Shown: positions 57,029-64,000 of the stretch, in pieces | Position numbering within the stretch: the first letter of the stretch is position 1 | How the letters are laid out: each line of letters begins with the position of its first letter | DNA from: Azospirillum sp. B510 | GTDB lineage: Bacteria > Pseudomonadota > Alphaproteobacteria > Azospirillales > Azospirillaceae | Direction: 5' to 3' | NCBI RefSeq assembly: GCF_000010725.1 | Contig: NC_013856.1 | Location: 1 to 64,000, forward strand | DNA: 64,000 bases | Program-made: the position numbers and the translations under genes | The notes under the pieces: model-generated | Told to the model about the DNA's origin: nothing | What the model saw: only the letters and a program-made list of their open reading frames with translations | Database searches by the model: none

Positions 57029-58057
57029 TCAGGCGGCGGCCGAGGCGATGGCGTAGCCATTGACCCCGATATAGCCGAGGAATGTGGTCAGGCAAAGCAG
57101 CCCGTCGATCCAGCGGGCGAGCCGGGGCTGGCGCTTGTGCGTCACCTGCATCAGCACCACCGTCAGCGCCGCCAGCAGGATGGCGGCGAAGGTCGTGCTG
57201 ACGATCACGTCGGACAGGGTGAAGCCGGGGGCCGGCGGCAAGGCGTTGTCGAGCGCGTATTTGTTGCCGACGGCGGCGAAGACCGCCGCCGCGACCAGAC
57301 CGATTCGGGAACCCGCCATCGCCTCGAAATCCAGGAAGAAGGTCAGCAGCGCCAGCAGGAAGGCGACGCCGAATCCGACGAACAGGCTGCACAGCAGGCG
57401 CAGGCCCTGCCGCTTCACCGTGATCGTCGCGACAACCCAGGAATAGACGCTGTCCTTTCCCGACAGGGTGGGATCGCCGAAGCTGGTCGGATGGACCGCA
57501 TCCCGCGCCGCCAGCTCGAAGTTCTCGATGGTCCATCCGGGGACGGAGACGGCGGGGTCGATGCGGCTGTTCTTCGTATCGGCGAGGAAACGGATGGCGG
57601 TGGCGTCGTATTTTCCATCCTCGATCATGATCTTCAGCCGCTGCCGGTCGAAGGGGAAGCGGGTGATCTCCCAATCCTCCGCCAGCACCGCGGCGTGCTT
57701 TTCCTGATGCCAGCGGACGCCCTTGCCGGTGTCGAGCGATGGAAACTTCACGCCGTCCGACTTGGCGTTGCTGATCTCCACCGAGTCGTGCGGGTCGTAA
57801 CCGGGATTGTCATGCAGGAACCACAGCCAGAAGGAGGCGGAGAAGGAGCGCTTCGACATATCGAAATCTTGCAGCTGGGTCAGATACATCCCCACCGTCA
57901 CCTCGGTCGGGCCCGTCTGCGCCGGGGCGCCCGCCTCCGCCCGTGACGGGGCCGCGCCCAGCGCGCAGGCCAGGACCAGCGGAACGCCAAGGGCGAGAAA
58001 GCCGAAAAACGCGCCGGCAAGGGGGCCCCCCTGCCGACGCGTTCCGGTGTTCCGCAT
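57029..58057 (-). CDS. Pentameric ligand-gated-ion-channel-like protein 2
   Basis: The 342-residue protein is a close paralogue of pLGIC-1: signal-like helix (about 10-35), 'TEVTVGMYLTQLQDFDMSKR', the loop WEITRFPFDRQ, 'GWTIENFELAARDA', then M1-M4 with 'SRIGLVAAAVFAAVGNKYAL' and 'LPPAPGFTLSDVIVSTTF'. The membrane part is nearly identical to the first copy, while the ligand-binding strands and the loop after 'ELAARD' (about 190-210) differ, so the two probably sense different ligands. The start at 58057 begins a signal peptide; a GTG four codons upstream (VADIM) is also possible. It lies 49 bp after the His-rich gene and 19 bp before alr. Confidence 0.8.
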   Translation of the reverse strand: MRNTGTRRQGGPLAGAFFGFLALGVPLVLACALGAAPSRAEAGAPAQTGPTEVTVGMYLTQLQDFDMSKRSFSASFWLWFLHDNPGYDPHDSVEISNAKSDGVKFPSLDTGKGVRWHQEKHAAVLAEDWEITRFPFDRQRLKIMIEDGKYDATAIRFLADTKNSRIDPAVSVPGWTIENFELAARDAVHPTSFGDPTLSGKDSVYSWVVATITVKRQGLRLLCSLFVGFGVAFLLALLTFFLDFEAMAGSRIGLVAAAVFAAVGNKYALDNALPPAPGFTLSDVIVSTTFAAILLAALTVVLMQVTHKRQPRLARWIDGLLCLTTFLGYIGVNGYAIASAAA

Positions 58058-58106
58058 GATGTCGGCCACGGAGGCCCTCGCTCGATTCCCGCTCAACCGT
58101 GCCCCG

Positions 58107-58607
58107 TCAATGCGCTGCGGCCGGGATGACGGCGGCATCGGCCGCTCCATGGCCCGCGGCCGGATCGGGTCCGTGGCCCGTCCCGTGACCAGTGCCGTGA
58201 TCGGCGCCATGCCCACCGCCATGCCCGCCGCCGAAGACCGAGGCGATCGGGCTGGAATGCCCGCCGCCATGATCTCCGCCATGGTCGGCACTGACACCGA
58301 GCAGACCGTAGATCACCAGCAGCAGGACGCTGGAGCTGTGGCCGCCGCCATGGTCGTCGTCATGGCTTTCACCATGGCCCTTGCCCCTGTCGCGGTGGGA
58401 CGACGCGTGCCTGGCCTCGGCATGGACCGGCACCGCATGGCGGACGTTGCGCCCGCCATGTCCGCCGCCACTTTTTCCGCCACCGGAAGCCATGGCCGGT
58501 GGCGCGGCGATCAGCATCGCCATCACCGCCGCCAGCCCCATCACCGCCGCCGCGGTCATCCCGGCCGCCCGGGCGGCGGGGGTCGTTGCGTGCGCGTTCC
58601 GTCCCAT
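58107..58607 (-). CDS. Secreted His/Gly-rich protein
   Basis: The 166-residue protein has an N-terminal signal peptide (about 12-42, ending AMASGGG) and then runs of Gly, His, Asp and Ser, such as HGESHDDDHGGGHSSS and GGGHGADHGTGHGTGHG. A hydrophobic stretch (VLLLVIYGLLGVSA, about 91-104) divides two His-rich halves, so the mature protein may be membrane-attached. Such sequences bind Ni, Zn or Cu or act as metal buffers. The ATG at 58607 is followed by a normal signal; another lies seven codons upstream. Role in this operon unknown; metal supply to or modulation of the channel is a guess. Confidence 0.6.
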   Translation of the reverse strand: MGRNAHATTPAARAAGMTAAAVMGLAAVMAMLIAAPPAMASGGGKSGGGHGGRNVRHAVPVHAEARHASSHRDRGKGHGESHDDDHGGGHSSSVLLLVIYGLLGVSADHGGDHGGGHSSPIASVFGGGHGGGHGADHGTGHGTGHGPDPAAGHGAADAAVIPAAAH

Positions 58608-58632
58608 GTTCCCGCCCTCCCTCATCAAACCA

Positions 58633-59721
58633 TCAGTTCATGCTGGCGGTGGCCGGGACGTTCTGGACGGTTCCGATCAGGTTTTCGGTGTAGACGATCT
58701 CCCTCGGCGCCAGCTTCAGCGCCTTGGCGGTCATCCGCTCGGCCTCCTCGCGGCGGCCCTGGGCGCTCAGCACCTCGGCCCAGCTGGAGAAGACATCGGA
58801 GAAGTTGGGGTCGGTCCGGGTCGATTCGTCGAATTTGGCATAGGCCTCGTCGATCCGGCCGGTCAGCGCCAGGGTGAAGCCCCATTCGCTCAGCGCCGCC
58901 GCCTTCACCGCCGGGCTCTGGGCGACGGCGGGATTCTCCACCACCGCCGTGAAGTTGGTGACCGCCGCGTCATATTCGCCGAGGCGGGCGTTGACGACAC
59001 CGAGATTGAGGCGCGGCGACAGGAAGTTGGGGTCGATATGCACCGCCTCCTCGAACTGATGGATGGCGCCATGGCGGTCGTTCTGCTGGTACAGCACCAT
59101 GCCCCACAGATTGTGCAGCCAGGGGGCGTAGCGCGAATCGTGCCCTTCCAGCTCGCGGCGCAGGATCTCCAGCGTCGGCGTGAAGTCGCGCGACAGCCGG
59201 TCGCGCTTGAACTGGTAGGCGGCCAGGATGTAGGGGTTCACCACCCGCATCGCCTCATAGGCGGCCTCGTGGATCAGCCCCTTCATGTTGTCGACGGTGC
59301 CGTTGCGCGAGATGCGCGTCTTGTTGTGGTGGCTGTCGTAGCTGCGCAGGATGAATTCGACCTGCTGGTCGTGGCGCACGATCTCGCCGGAGAAGGTGTA
59401 GGGGATCATGTGCGCCGATTCCTGCACCACGCGGATCAGCGGGGTGACGCCCAGATATTCGCCCAGCACCGAGGTGGCGCTCTGGTCGGCATGCAGCTCG
59501 ACCTGGCGGGCTTCGGCCTTGGTGAAGGCCTGCCGCTCGATCTCCTGCATCTCGTCGGCCAGCTTGGTGATCACCACCGCCGGGGTCAGGCCGGTCTCCT
59601 GGGAGATCGAGTCGGGCACGTCGACGTAATCGAAATGGATGGTCTGGGTGTCGGTGAACACCGCGAAGCCGAAGGCCATCGCCAGCGTCACCAGCGGAAT
59701 TGTGAGAATGCCGAAATCCAT
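58633..59721 (-). CDS. Membrane-anchored TPR protein, paralogue B, first gene of the pLGIC-2 operon
   Basis: The 362-residue protein has an N-terminal helix (about 5-21), a soluble domain (about 25-190) with 'KLADEMQEIERQAFTKAEAR', and TPR units from about 205 to 345 ('LHNLWGMVLYQQNDRHGAIH', 'FLSPRLNLGVVNARLGEYDA', 'FSDVFSSWAEVLSAQGRREE'). It shares topology and the EMQEI region with the TPR protein at 32769-33959. It starts the operon TPR-His-rich-pLGIC-alr-SBP-sensor/MFS-GNAT; the next gene follows after 25 bp. Its presence with each pLGIC copy argues for a functional pair. Confidence 0.75.
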   Translation of the reverse strand: MDFGILTIPLVTLAMAFGFAVFTDTQTIHFDYVDVPDSISQETGLTPAVVITKLADEMQEIERQAFTKAEARQVELHADQSATSVLGEYLGVTPLIRVVQESAHMIPYTFSGEIVRHDQQVEFILRSYDSHHNKTRISRNGTVDNMKGLIHEAAYEAMRVVNPYILAAYQFKRDRLSRDFTPTLEILRRELEGHDSRYAPWLHNLWGMVLYQQNDRHGAIHQFEEAVHIDPNFLSPRLNLGVVNARLGEYDAAVTNFTAVVENPAVAQSPAVKAAALSEWGFTLALTGRIDEAYAKFDESTRTDPNFSDVFSSWAEVLSAQGRREEAERMTAKALKLAPREIVYTENLIGTVQNVPATASMN

Positions 59722-59802
59722 GCTGTGTCCCTCCCTGTCGCTCTCAGTGCGCTGTGCTGTCGGTCTGCGGTCGAGTCGCCACGGGTGTCGCGTGGACGAC
59801 GG

Positions 59803-61422
59803 TCACGAGGCGGCCTTTCCGGTGAAGGACAGGAAGCGGCTGGGATGGACATCGCGAACGTTGTAGACCCAACCCTTGATCTGCTGGCTGACCAGCGATT
59901 TGGTGGCGTAGTGGTAGATCGGGATGACCGGCACGTCGTCGATCATCGCCTTCTCGGCCTGACCGAGCAGGGCGGCGCGCTGGGCCGCCTCCTCGCTGGC
60001 CGCCGCCTTGGCCAGCAGCTCGTCATATTTGCGGCTGCGGTATCCGGGGTCGTTGCGCGGCGGCAGCGCGGTGGACAGCATCAGGTTGAGGAAGACGGTC
60101 GGGTCGGCGTAATCGCCGATCCAGGCGGCGCGGACGATCTGGAAATCACGCCGGGCGCGGCGCTTCAGATATTCGGTGCGCTCGACGCTGACCGGCTTGA
60201 CCTGGATGCCCTTGCCGAAGGCGTCCTGCCACATCGAGATGACGGCGTCGGCGATGACCCGGTTGTTTTCCGACTGGTTGTAGAGGATCTCCAGCGACAG
60301 CGGCTGCATCGGGCTGAAGCCGGCGGCCGAGAACAGGCGGCGCGCCTCGCGCAGGCGGTCCTCCATCGGCTCGGCGATGAAATCGGCGGTCTGGCGGCGA
60401 TAGTTGGGCACGATCGGCGGCACCAGCCCATAGGCCGGGGTTTCGCCGGCGCGGGTGACCTTGTCGACGATGTTCTCGCGGTTGACCGCCAGCGACAGAG
60501 CACGGCGCAGGTCGCGGCTGCTCTTGAACGGCTCGACCGTCAGGTTGAAGGCGTAATAATAGGTGGCGAGGAAGGGCCGGTTCCAGAACACCTTCGGCTC
60601 GGTCAGCGAAATCCACTTCACCCGGTCCTGCGGCACCTCGTAGGTGACGTGCAGGGCGCCGGCCTTGAAGCGGTTGACCTCCTCGGAGGAATCGTCAATC
60701 GGGAAGAAGTTGACGCGGTCGATGGCCACCCCGTCGCGGCCGTGGAAGCTGGCGTTCTTGTCCAGGCCGATCTGCTGCTTCGCCCGCCATTCCTGCAGCA
60801 CATAGGCGCCGTTGCTGACCATCTTGCCGGGATCGGTCCAGCGTTCGCGCTGGCTTTCCACCGTGGCGCGGTGGACCGGCAGGGCGCTGTTGTCGGCGGC
60901 GATGAGGTCGAGGAAATAAGGGGTGGGCGCTTCGAGCGCGATGGTGACGGTGCGCGGGTTGGGGGCGGCGACGCCCAGCGTGTCGGCCGGCTTGGCGCCG
61001 TCGATCACGGCGGCGGCGTTCTTGATGACGCGCATGTTGGAGGAGGGTTGGATGCCGTCCTTGGGCGTCAGGGCGCGGCGCAGGCTGTAGACGAAATCCT
61101 CGGCCGTCACCGGATCGCCGTTTGACCAGCGGGCATCGGCGCGGAGCTGGAAGCTGTAGAGCTTGCCGTCCTCCGACACCTGCCAGCTTTCGGCGACGCC
61201 CGGCAGGATGCGGCCGTCCGGACCATACACCACCAGCCCTTCGAACAGGTCGCGCAGGATGTTCGATTCGATGCGTCCATCCGTGCGGTGCGGATCCAGC
61301 GTCGACGGCTCGCCGCCATTGCCGCGGTTCAGCACCGTCGCGGCCTGCGCCGCCGTCCCGGTGAAAAGCGCAAGCCCGGCGGCAAGCATCACCGCCGATA
61401 CCCTCTTCGTTAGCTCTGTCAC
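59803..61422 (-). CDS. Oligopeptide-binding periplasmic protein (OppA family), orphan
   Basis: The 539-residue SBP_bac_5 protein has a signal peptide (about 1-27), the start 'LNRGNGGEPSTLDPHRTDGR', 'FEGLVVYGPDGRILPGVAES', 'RWSNGDPVTAEDFVYSLRRA' and the C-terminal 'MIDDVPVIPIYHYATKSLV'. These are classic OppA-type features, so it binds short peptides such as cell-wall or signalling peptides. No permease or ATPase genes are nearby, so it either serves a transporter elsewhere or works with the sensory proteins here. Its stop lies 81 bp upstream of the TPR-B start on the same strand, which allows cotranscription. Confidence 0.9.
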   Translation of the reverse strand: MTELTKRVSAVMLAAGLALFTGTAAQAATVLNRGNGGEPSTLDPHRTDGRIESNILRDLFEGLVVYGPDGRILPGVAESWQVSEDGKLYSFQLRADARWSNGDPVTAEDFVYSLRRALTPKDGIQPSSNMRVIKNAAAVIDGAKPADTLGVAAPNPRTVTIALEAPTPYFLDLIAADNSALPVHRATVESQRERWTDPGKMVSNGAYVLQEWRAKQQIGLDKNASFHGRDGVAIDRVNFFPIDDSSEEVNRFKAGALHVTYEVPQDRVKWISLTEPKVFWNRPFLATYYYAFNLTVEPFKSSRDLRRALSLAVNRENIVDKVTRAGETPAYGLVPPIVPNYRRQTADFIAEPMEDRLREARRLFSAAGFSPMQPLSLEILYNQSENNRVIADAVISMWQDAFGKGIQVKPVSVERTEYLKRRARRDFQIVRAAWIGDYADPTVFLNLMLSTALPPRNDPGYRSRKYDELLAKAAASEEAAQRAALLGQAEKAMIDDVPVIPIYHYATKSLVSQQIKGWVYNVRDVHPSRFLSFTGKAAS

Positions 61423-61532
61423 CGGGGTTCCTCGCAGTTTATTGGCCGTGGAAATCAGGGCGGTGGATGTGTGGGAACCACGGGCCGCAAGGGGCGGGCC
61501 GCGGTTCCCGGTTCGGGGTTCGCAAAAGCCGT

Positions 61533-62459
61533 TTAGGACTTGCCGGCGGCGGTCCAGCCGCGGATCCTGTCCTCAAGCAGGGCGCCGGCGCGTTCCGCCG
61601 CCAGCCGGGCGCGGGCGTCGGCCAGCCATGAGGCCGCCGCGGGAGCCGCCGCGCCGTCGAGCGACGCCATCGCGTCGATGGCCGCGGCGAGTTCGCCGGC
61701 CTCGAGCCGGGCCGCCGTGGTCGCCAGCAAAGCCGGGGTCCGGCTTTCCGCCGGCGGCGGGACGGGTTGGGCCGCCGCCGCCGCTTCCGGCGCCGGATCG
61801 GAGGAGGCGGAGGCGAGGACGATCGACGACAGACCGGTCATCCAGCCCCAGACGGTTTCGCTCAGGCCACCCTGGCCGTCCTGGGCCTCGGCGTGGAGGA
61901 TAGACGGCACCAGCAGGCCGAAGGAGGCGAACAGCTGGGTCCTGCTCGGCACGCCCTTGGCGGCATAGCCGGCGACCGGATCGAGGGCCTTGGACAGCTC
62001 GGCGTCCACTCCGGCGGACAGGCGCAACAGCGCCAGATCGTCGGCAAAGGGATCGGAGGTGCCGAGCTGGTCCTTCAGCAGGCGTGCCGCGATCACCGAA
62101 ACCGCCCGGCCGGAGACCGCCTGCTGGTCGATTCGCTTGCCGGTGGCCGCGAGCGCCTGATCCAGCGCCGCGATCTTCTCCGGCATCGCCGTCAGGCCGG
62201 CGACGGTGCGGTCCAGCGCGTCGAGCTTCAGCTGGGTGCTGCTCGGCGAGAGCAACGAAGAGCGCAGCTCGTCGGCATAGAGGACGGTGCCGCACACCGC
62301 CGCCGCCGCCAGCAGGATGGCCAGGGCGACCGGCGTGTTGCCGCGGCCTCCCTGCCGGACGGCGGGCGCGGGCTCGCTGCCGGGCGCGGCCGCTTCGGAA
62401 GCCTGCCGGTCCGTGCCGGTCCGGCTGCCGGTTTCGTCGGTGGATTGCACGTCTTGCAT
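61533..62459 (-). CDS. Mitofilin-like membrane coiled-coil protein, paralogue 2
   Basis: The 308-residue protein has a charged N-terminus, one membrane helix (about 44-62), a coiled-coil region (about 75-115) and a helical C-terminal domain ending 'ASWLADARARLAAERAGALL'. It matches the design of the protein at 41636-42607: same topology, similar length, the same 'W..DARAR.AA..A' module. The ATG at 62459 is chosen because the frame upstream is low-complexity Arg/Pro/Ser. It lies 110 bp upstream of the oligopeptide-binding gene. Membrane organisation is the likely general role. Confidence 0.6.
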   Translation of the reverse strand: MQDVQSTDETGSRTGTDRQASEAAAPGSEPAPAVRQGGRGNTPVALAILLAAAAVCGTVLYADELRSSLLSPSSTQLKLDALDRTVAGLTAMPEKIAALDQALAATGKRIDQQAVSGRAVSVIAARLLKDQLGTSDPFADDLALLRLSAGVDAELSKALDPVAGYAAKGVPSRTQLFASFGLLVPSILHAEAQDGQGGLSETVWGWMTGLSSIVLASASSDPAPEAAAAAQPVPPPAESRTPALLATTAARLEAGELAAAIDAMASLDGAAAPAAASWLADARARLAAERAGALLEDRIRGWTAAGKS

Positions 62460-63140
62460 ACGGTCACGCTCCGCTCGGGTTTGGCATGGATGCTGGGTCT
62501 CGCAAGTCGACGTCGATGGCCGGCGGCCCCGGTTCGCGGCGGAGGGGCGGCACGAAGCGCGCCCCGATCTCCGTTGCGATCCACCGGTGCCGGGCGGTCT
62601 CACCCTCTCGCGATGTCGATATGTGAAACAGCGGTTCCTATTTCGGGTGCCGAGTAGTCCGCATATCTCATATCGGACAGGCTACCTCAATCAGGGTAAA
62701 CGGAAAAGCCTGCAGGAAAGTTACACAGACATCCGGGGAGTGAAATTTTCCCATTGGGAATCAGGGACTTATCGTTATCTACCGAGAAAACCTCTCGAAC
62801 GAGCAGATTGCTGTTTGCCGGTAATTAAATTACTGGTTGTCAATGTAATCTTTATAGATAACTAAATCTTAGGTGTACATATTTTTGGGAGTTGTGTATC
62901 CAAACAGTCCTGGCGAGAAAAACGCCGCAACAAGATTTCTGTTACGCTTTTTCTATATTTCGCTGATGCCTGTCCCAGGGTCGATATTCATAATTCGTTA
63001 GGCTTGCTCAGGTCCAATCATCGCAGGCAAAGCGTCACGCACCGGGCGGAGGGTCGGGTCCGGGATCGGGTCCAAGTCCGGGACGGTCGTGCTCGCGCCG
63101 CTTTGCCGCGTGGATCGGGCCTTATCAAGTCGGAAGCTAC
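62460..63140. other. Gene-free 681-bp AT-rich region
   Basis: No gene is supported. The stretch from about 62640 to 63000 is far more AT-rich than the rest of the window (runs such as AATTAAATTAC and CTTTATAGATAACTAAA) and has the look of a strong regulatory region or of foreign DNA. GTAATT and AATTAC form a perfect 13-bp palindrome (62821-62833), extended by CC and GG at 62818-62836. It lies between divergent genes and probably holds both promoters. Confidence 0.6.
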
Positions 63141-64000
63141 ATGCCGAACGTGTTTGGAACGGTGGATCGCACCATGGCGGGTCCGGACCTGCCTCCTGCC
63201 GCCGGGTCTGCGGAGCTGGCTCTGTCCCTATGGAGGGATCGCCGCCGGCCGCTGACGCGCACGCGGGCCGTTGTGTTGTCCTCGGCGGTTGCCGCGTCCA
63301 TCCTCTCGGTTTGGCTGCCGGCGGCATCCGCTGCCGCCTGGAACCGTCACGCGACGGATGCGGAGGATGAGGCTCCCCTCCGGCAACGGCGTCCGGCGCC
63401 AACTCCCGCGACGACTCCCGCTATGGACGGGTCCTGGCTGTCGGACACGGGTCAATGGATCGGATCCACGGCCTGCGCCGCCGCGACCACGGTGATGGAC
63501 AGCGCGACAGCGCCGGTGGCGGCGGTCGGCGGCTATGTGTCGAGCGGATCGCAGGCGCTCAGCCAGTTCAGCTGGGAAGTCGCCTATATGTTCGGCGTCA
63601 ACCGGACCCCGGTCAGCCAGGTCCATGTCCCGGACACCACCATGACGGTGGCGTCGGCACAGGAGCTCTCGGGACGCGAAGCCGTCCAGGCGCCGTCCAC
63701 TCCGGCGCCAGCCGTGTCCGTGGCGGCTTCCGCCGCCGCCTCCCCGGCCGTTTCCGCTGCCGATTCCGCCTCCGCTGCCCCGGTCGCCGCGGCGCCTCCG
63801 TCGCCGTCGGAACCGGCGGCGTCCGTCCAGCCGCCACCGCGACCCTCCGCCCCTGCCGCACCGATGGTCGCGGAAGCGAAGCCGCCCGCGCCGCCGCTCG
63901 CCGCCGACGCGAAGCTGCTGGCGTCGCTGGCCGTCGACAAGCCTCAACGCCGCCCCGACGGCTCCTATTTCGTGCCGAAACCCCTGCAACGGATGTTCGA
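63141..64000 (+). CDS. Probable RND efflux periplasmic adaptor, N-terminal part (runs off the window)
   Basis: The frame stays open to the window end, giving 286 residues. There is a possible membrane helix (about 43-62, 'AVVLSSAVAASILSVWLPAA'), an Ala/Pro/Ser-rich periplasmic stretch, and then the terminal segment KPQRRPDGSYFVPKPLQRMF. The end matches the 'R.PDG..FVPKP.QR' opening typical of CusB-like heavy-metal RND adaptors. The long Ala/Pro stretch before it is unusual. An ATG at 63174 is an alternative start. The rest of the domain and any downstream pump lie outside the window. Confidence 0.55.
   Translation, partial: MPNVFGTVDRTMAGPDLPPAAGSAELALSLWRDRRRPLTRTRAVVLSSAVAASILSVWLPAASAAAWNRHATDAEDEAPLRQRRPAPTPATTPAMDGSWLSDTGQWIGSTACAAATTVMDSATAPVAAVGGYVSSGSQALSQFSWEVAYMFGVNRTPVSQVHVPDTTMTVASAQELSGREAVQAPSTPAPAVSVAASAAASPAVSAADSASAAPVAAAPPSPSEPAASVQPPPRPSAPAAPMVAEAKPPAPPLAADAKLLASLAVDKPQRRPDGSYFVPKPLQRMF

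Noticed and set aside
58381..61125. 914-residue open frame on the plus strand
   Set aside because: It runs against the TPR-B and OppA genes and is low-complexity shadow sequence.
62287..62865. 192-residue open frame in the region around the mitofilin-like gene start
   Set aside because: It crosses the start of a better supported gene on the other strand and continues into AT-rich non-coding DNA without a domain.

Overview
The window is very GC-rich, densely coded DNA from an alphaproteobacterium of the Azospirillum type (Rhodospirillales). I infer this from gene content, codon use and the kind of accessory cargo; no marker gene proves it. It carries an iteron origin with a RepA-like initiator (1.7-3.6 kb), a parAB partition module with a candidate centromere (23.0-25.0 kb), sugar-acid catabolism cargo and no rRNA, tRNA or core ribosomal genes. 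It therefore reads as part of a large plasmid or chromid.

Layout. 0.1-3.6 kb: replication region, with two co-oriented small genes, an array of 17-bp iterons with 21-bp phasing, and repA. 3.7-10.9 kb: a D-xylose operon in the order lacI-type regulator, xylB, xylA, xylF, xylH, xylG, with overlapping start and stop codons and a near-perfect palindrome upstream of the regulator. 11.1-17.6 kb: a LysR regulator divergent from a membrane protein, then YceI, glutathionyl-hydroquinone reductase, an esterase, a beta-lactamase-fold serine hydrolase and a VOC protein. 17.75-22.9 kb: a decayed IS3-type element, a cut-off gene end, the ubiT-ubiU-ubiV set for oxygen-independent ubiquinone synthesis, a fossil piece of nosZ and a lower-GC papain-like cysteine protease gene. 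It looks like a worn anaerobic-respiration locus. 23-25 kb: parA and parB. 25.2-32.6 kb: an idonate/ketogluconate catabolic operon divergent from its LysR regulator.

The most unusual part is 32.7-62.5 kb, a membrane signalling region. It has two genes for pentameric ligand-gated-ion-channel-like proteins (ligand-binding domain with the FPFDxQ loop plus four membrane helices). One sits in an apparent operon with a triple CheW-like protein, a chemoreceptor with a non-canonical signalling tip and a poly-HAMP neck, an MscS-type channel with a degenerate cyclic-nucleotide domain, and a membrane-anchored TPR protein. The other sits in an operon with a paralogous TPR protein, a His/Gly-rich secreted protein, alanine racemase, a periplasmic binding protein, a double-sensor-domain/MFS fusion and a GNAT acetyltransferase; the last four genes are chained by 4-bp ATGA overlaps. 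Between them lie an MlaA homologue, a fused MlaF-MlaE-like ABC transporter, tandem DUF6524-type proteins, and a 1123-residue protein that joins a type I periplasmic binding domain, a domain resembling the pLGIC ligand-binding domain, an MscS pore and a cyclic-nucleotide-binding domain. I infer that this is a ligand-sensing ion-channel and chemosensory system, possibly for amino acids or D-alanine, which is not among the systems I recognise.

The window ends inside a gene whose product looks like the N-terminal part of an RND efflux adaptor.
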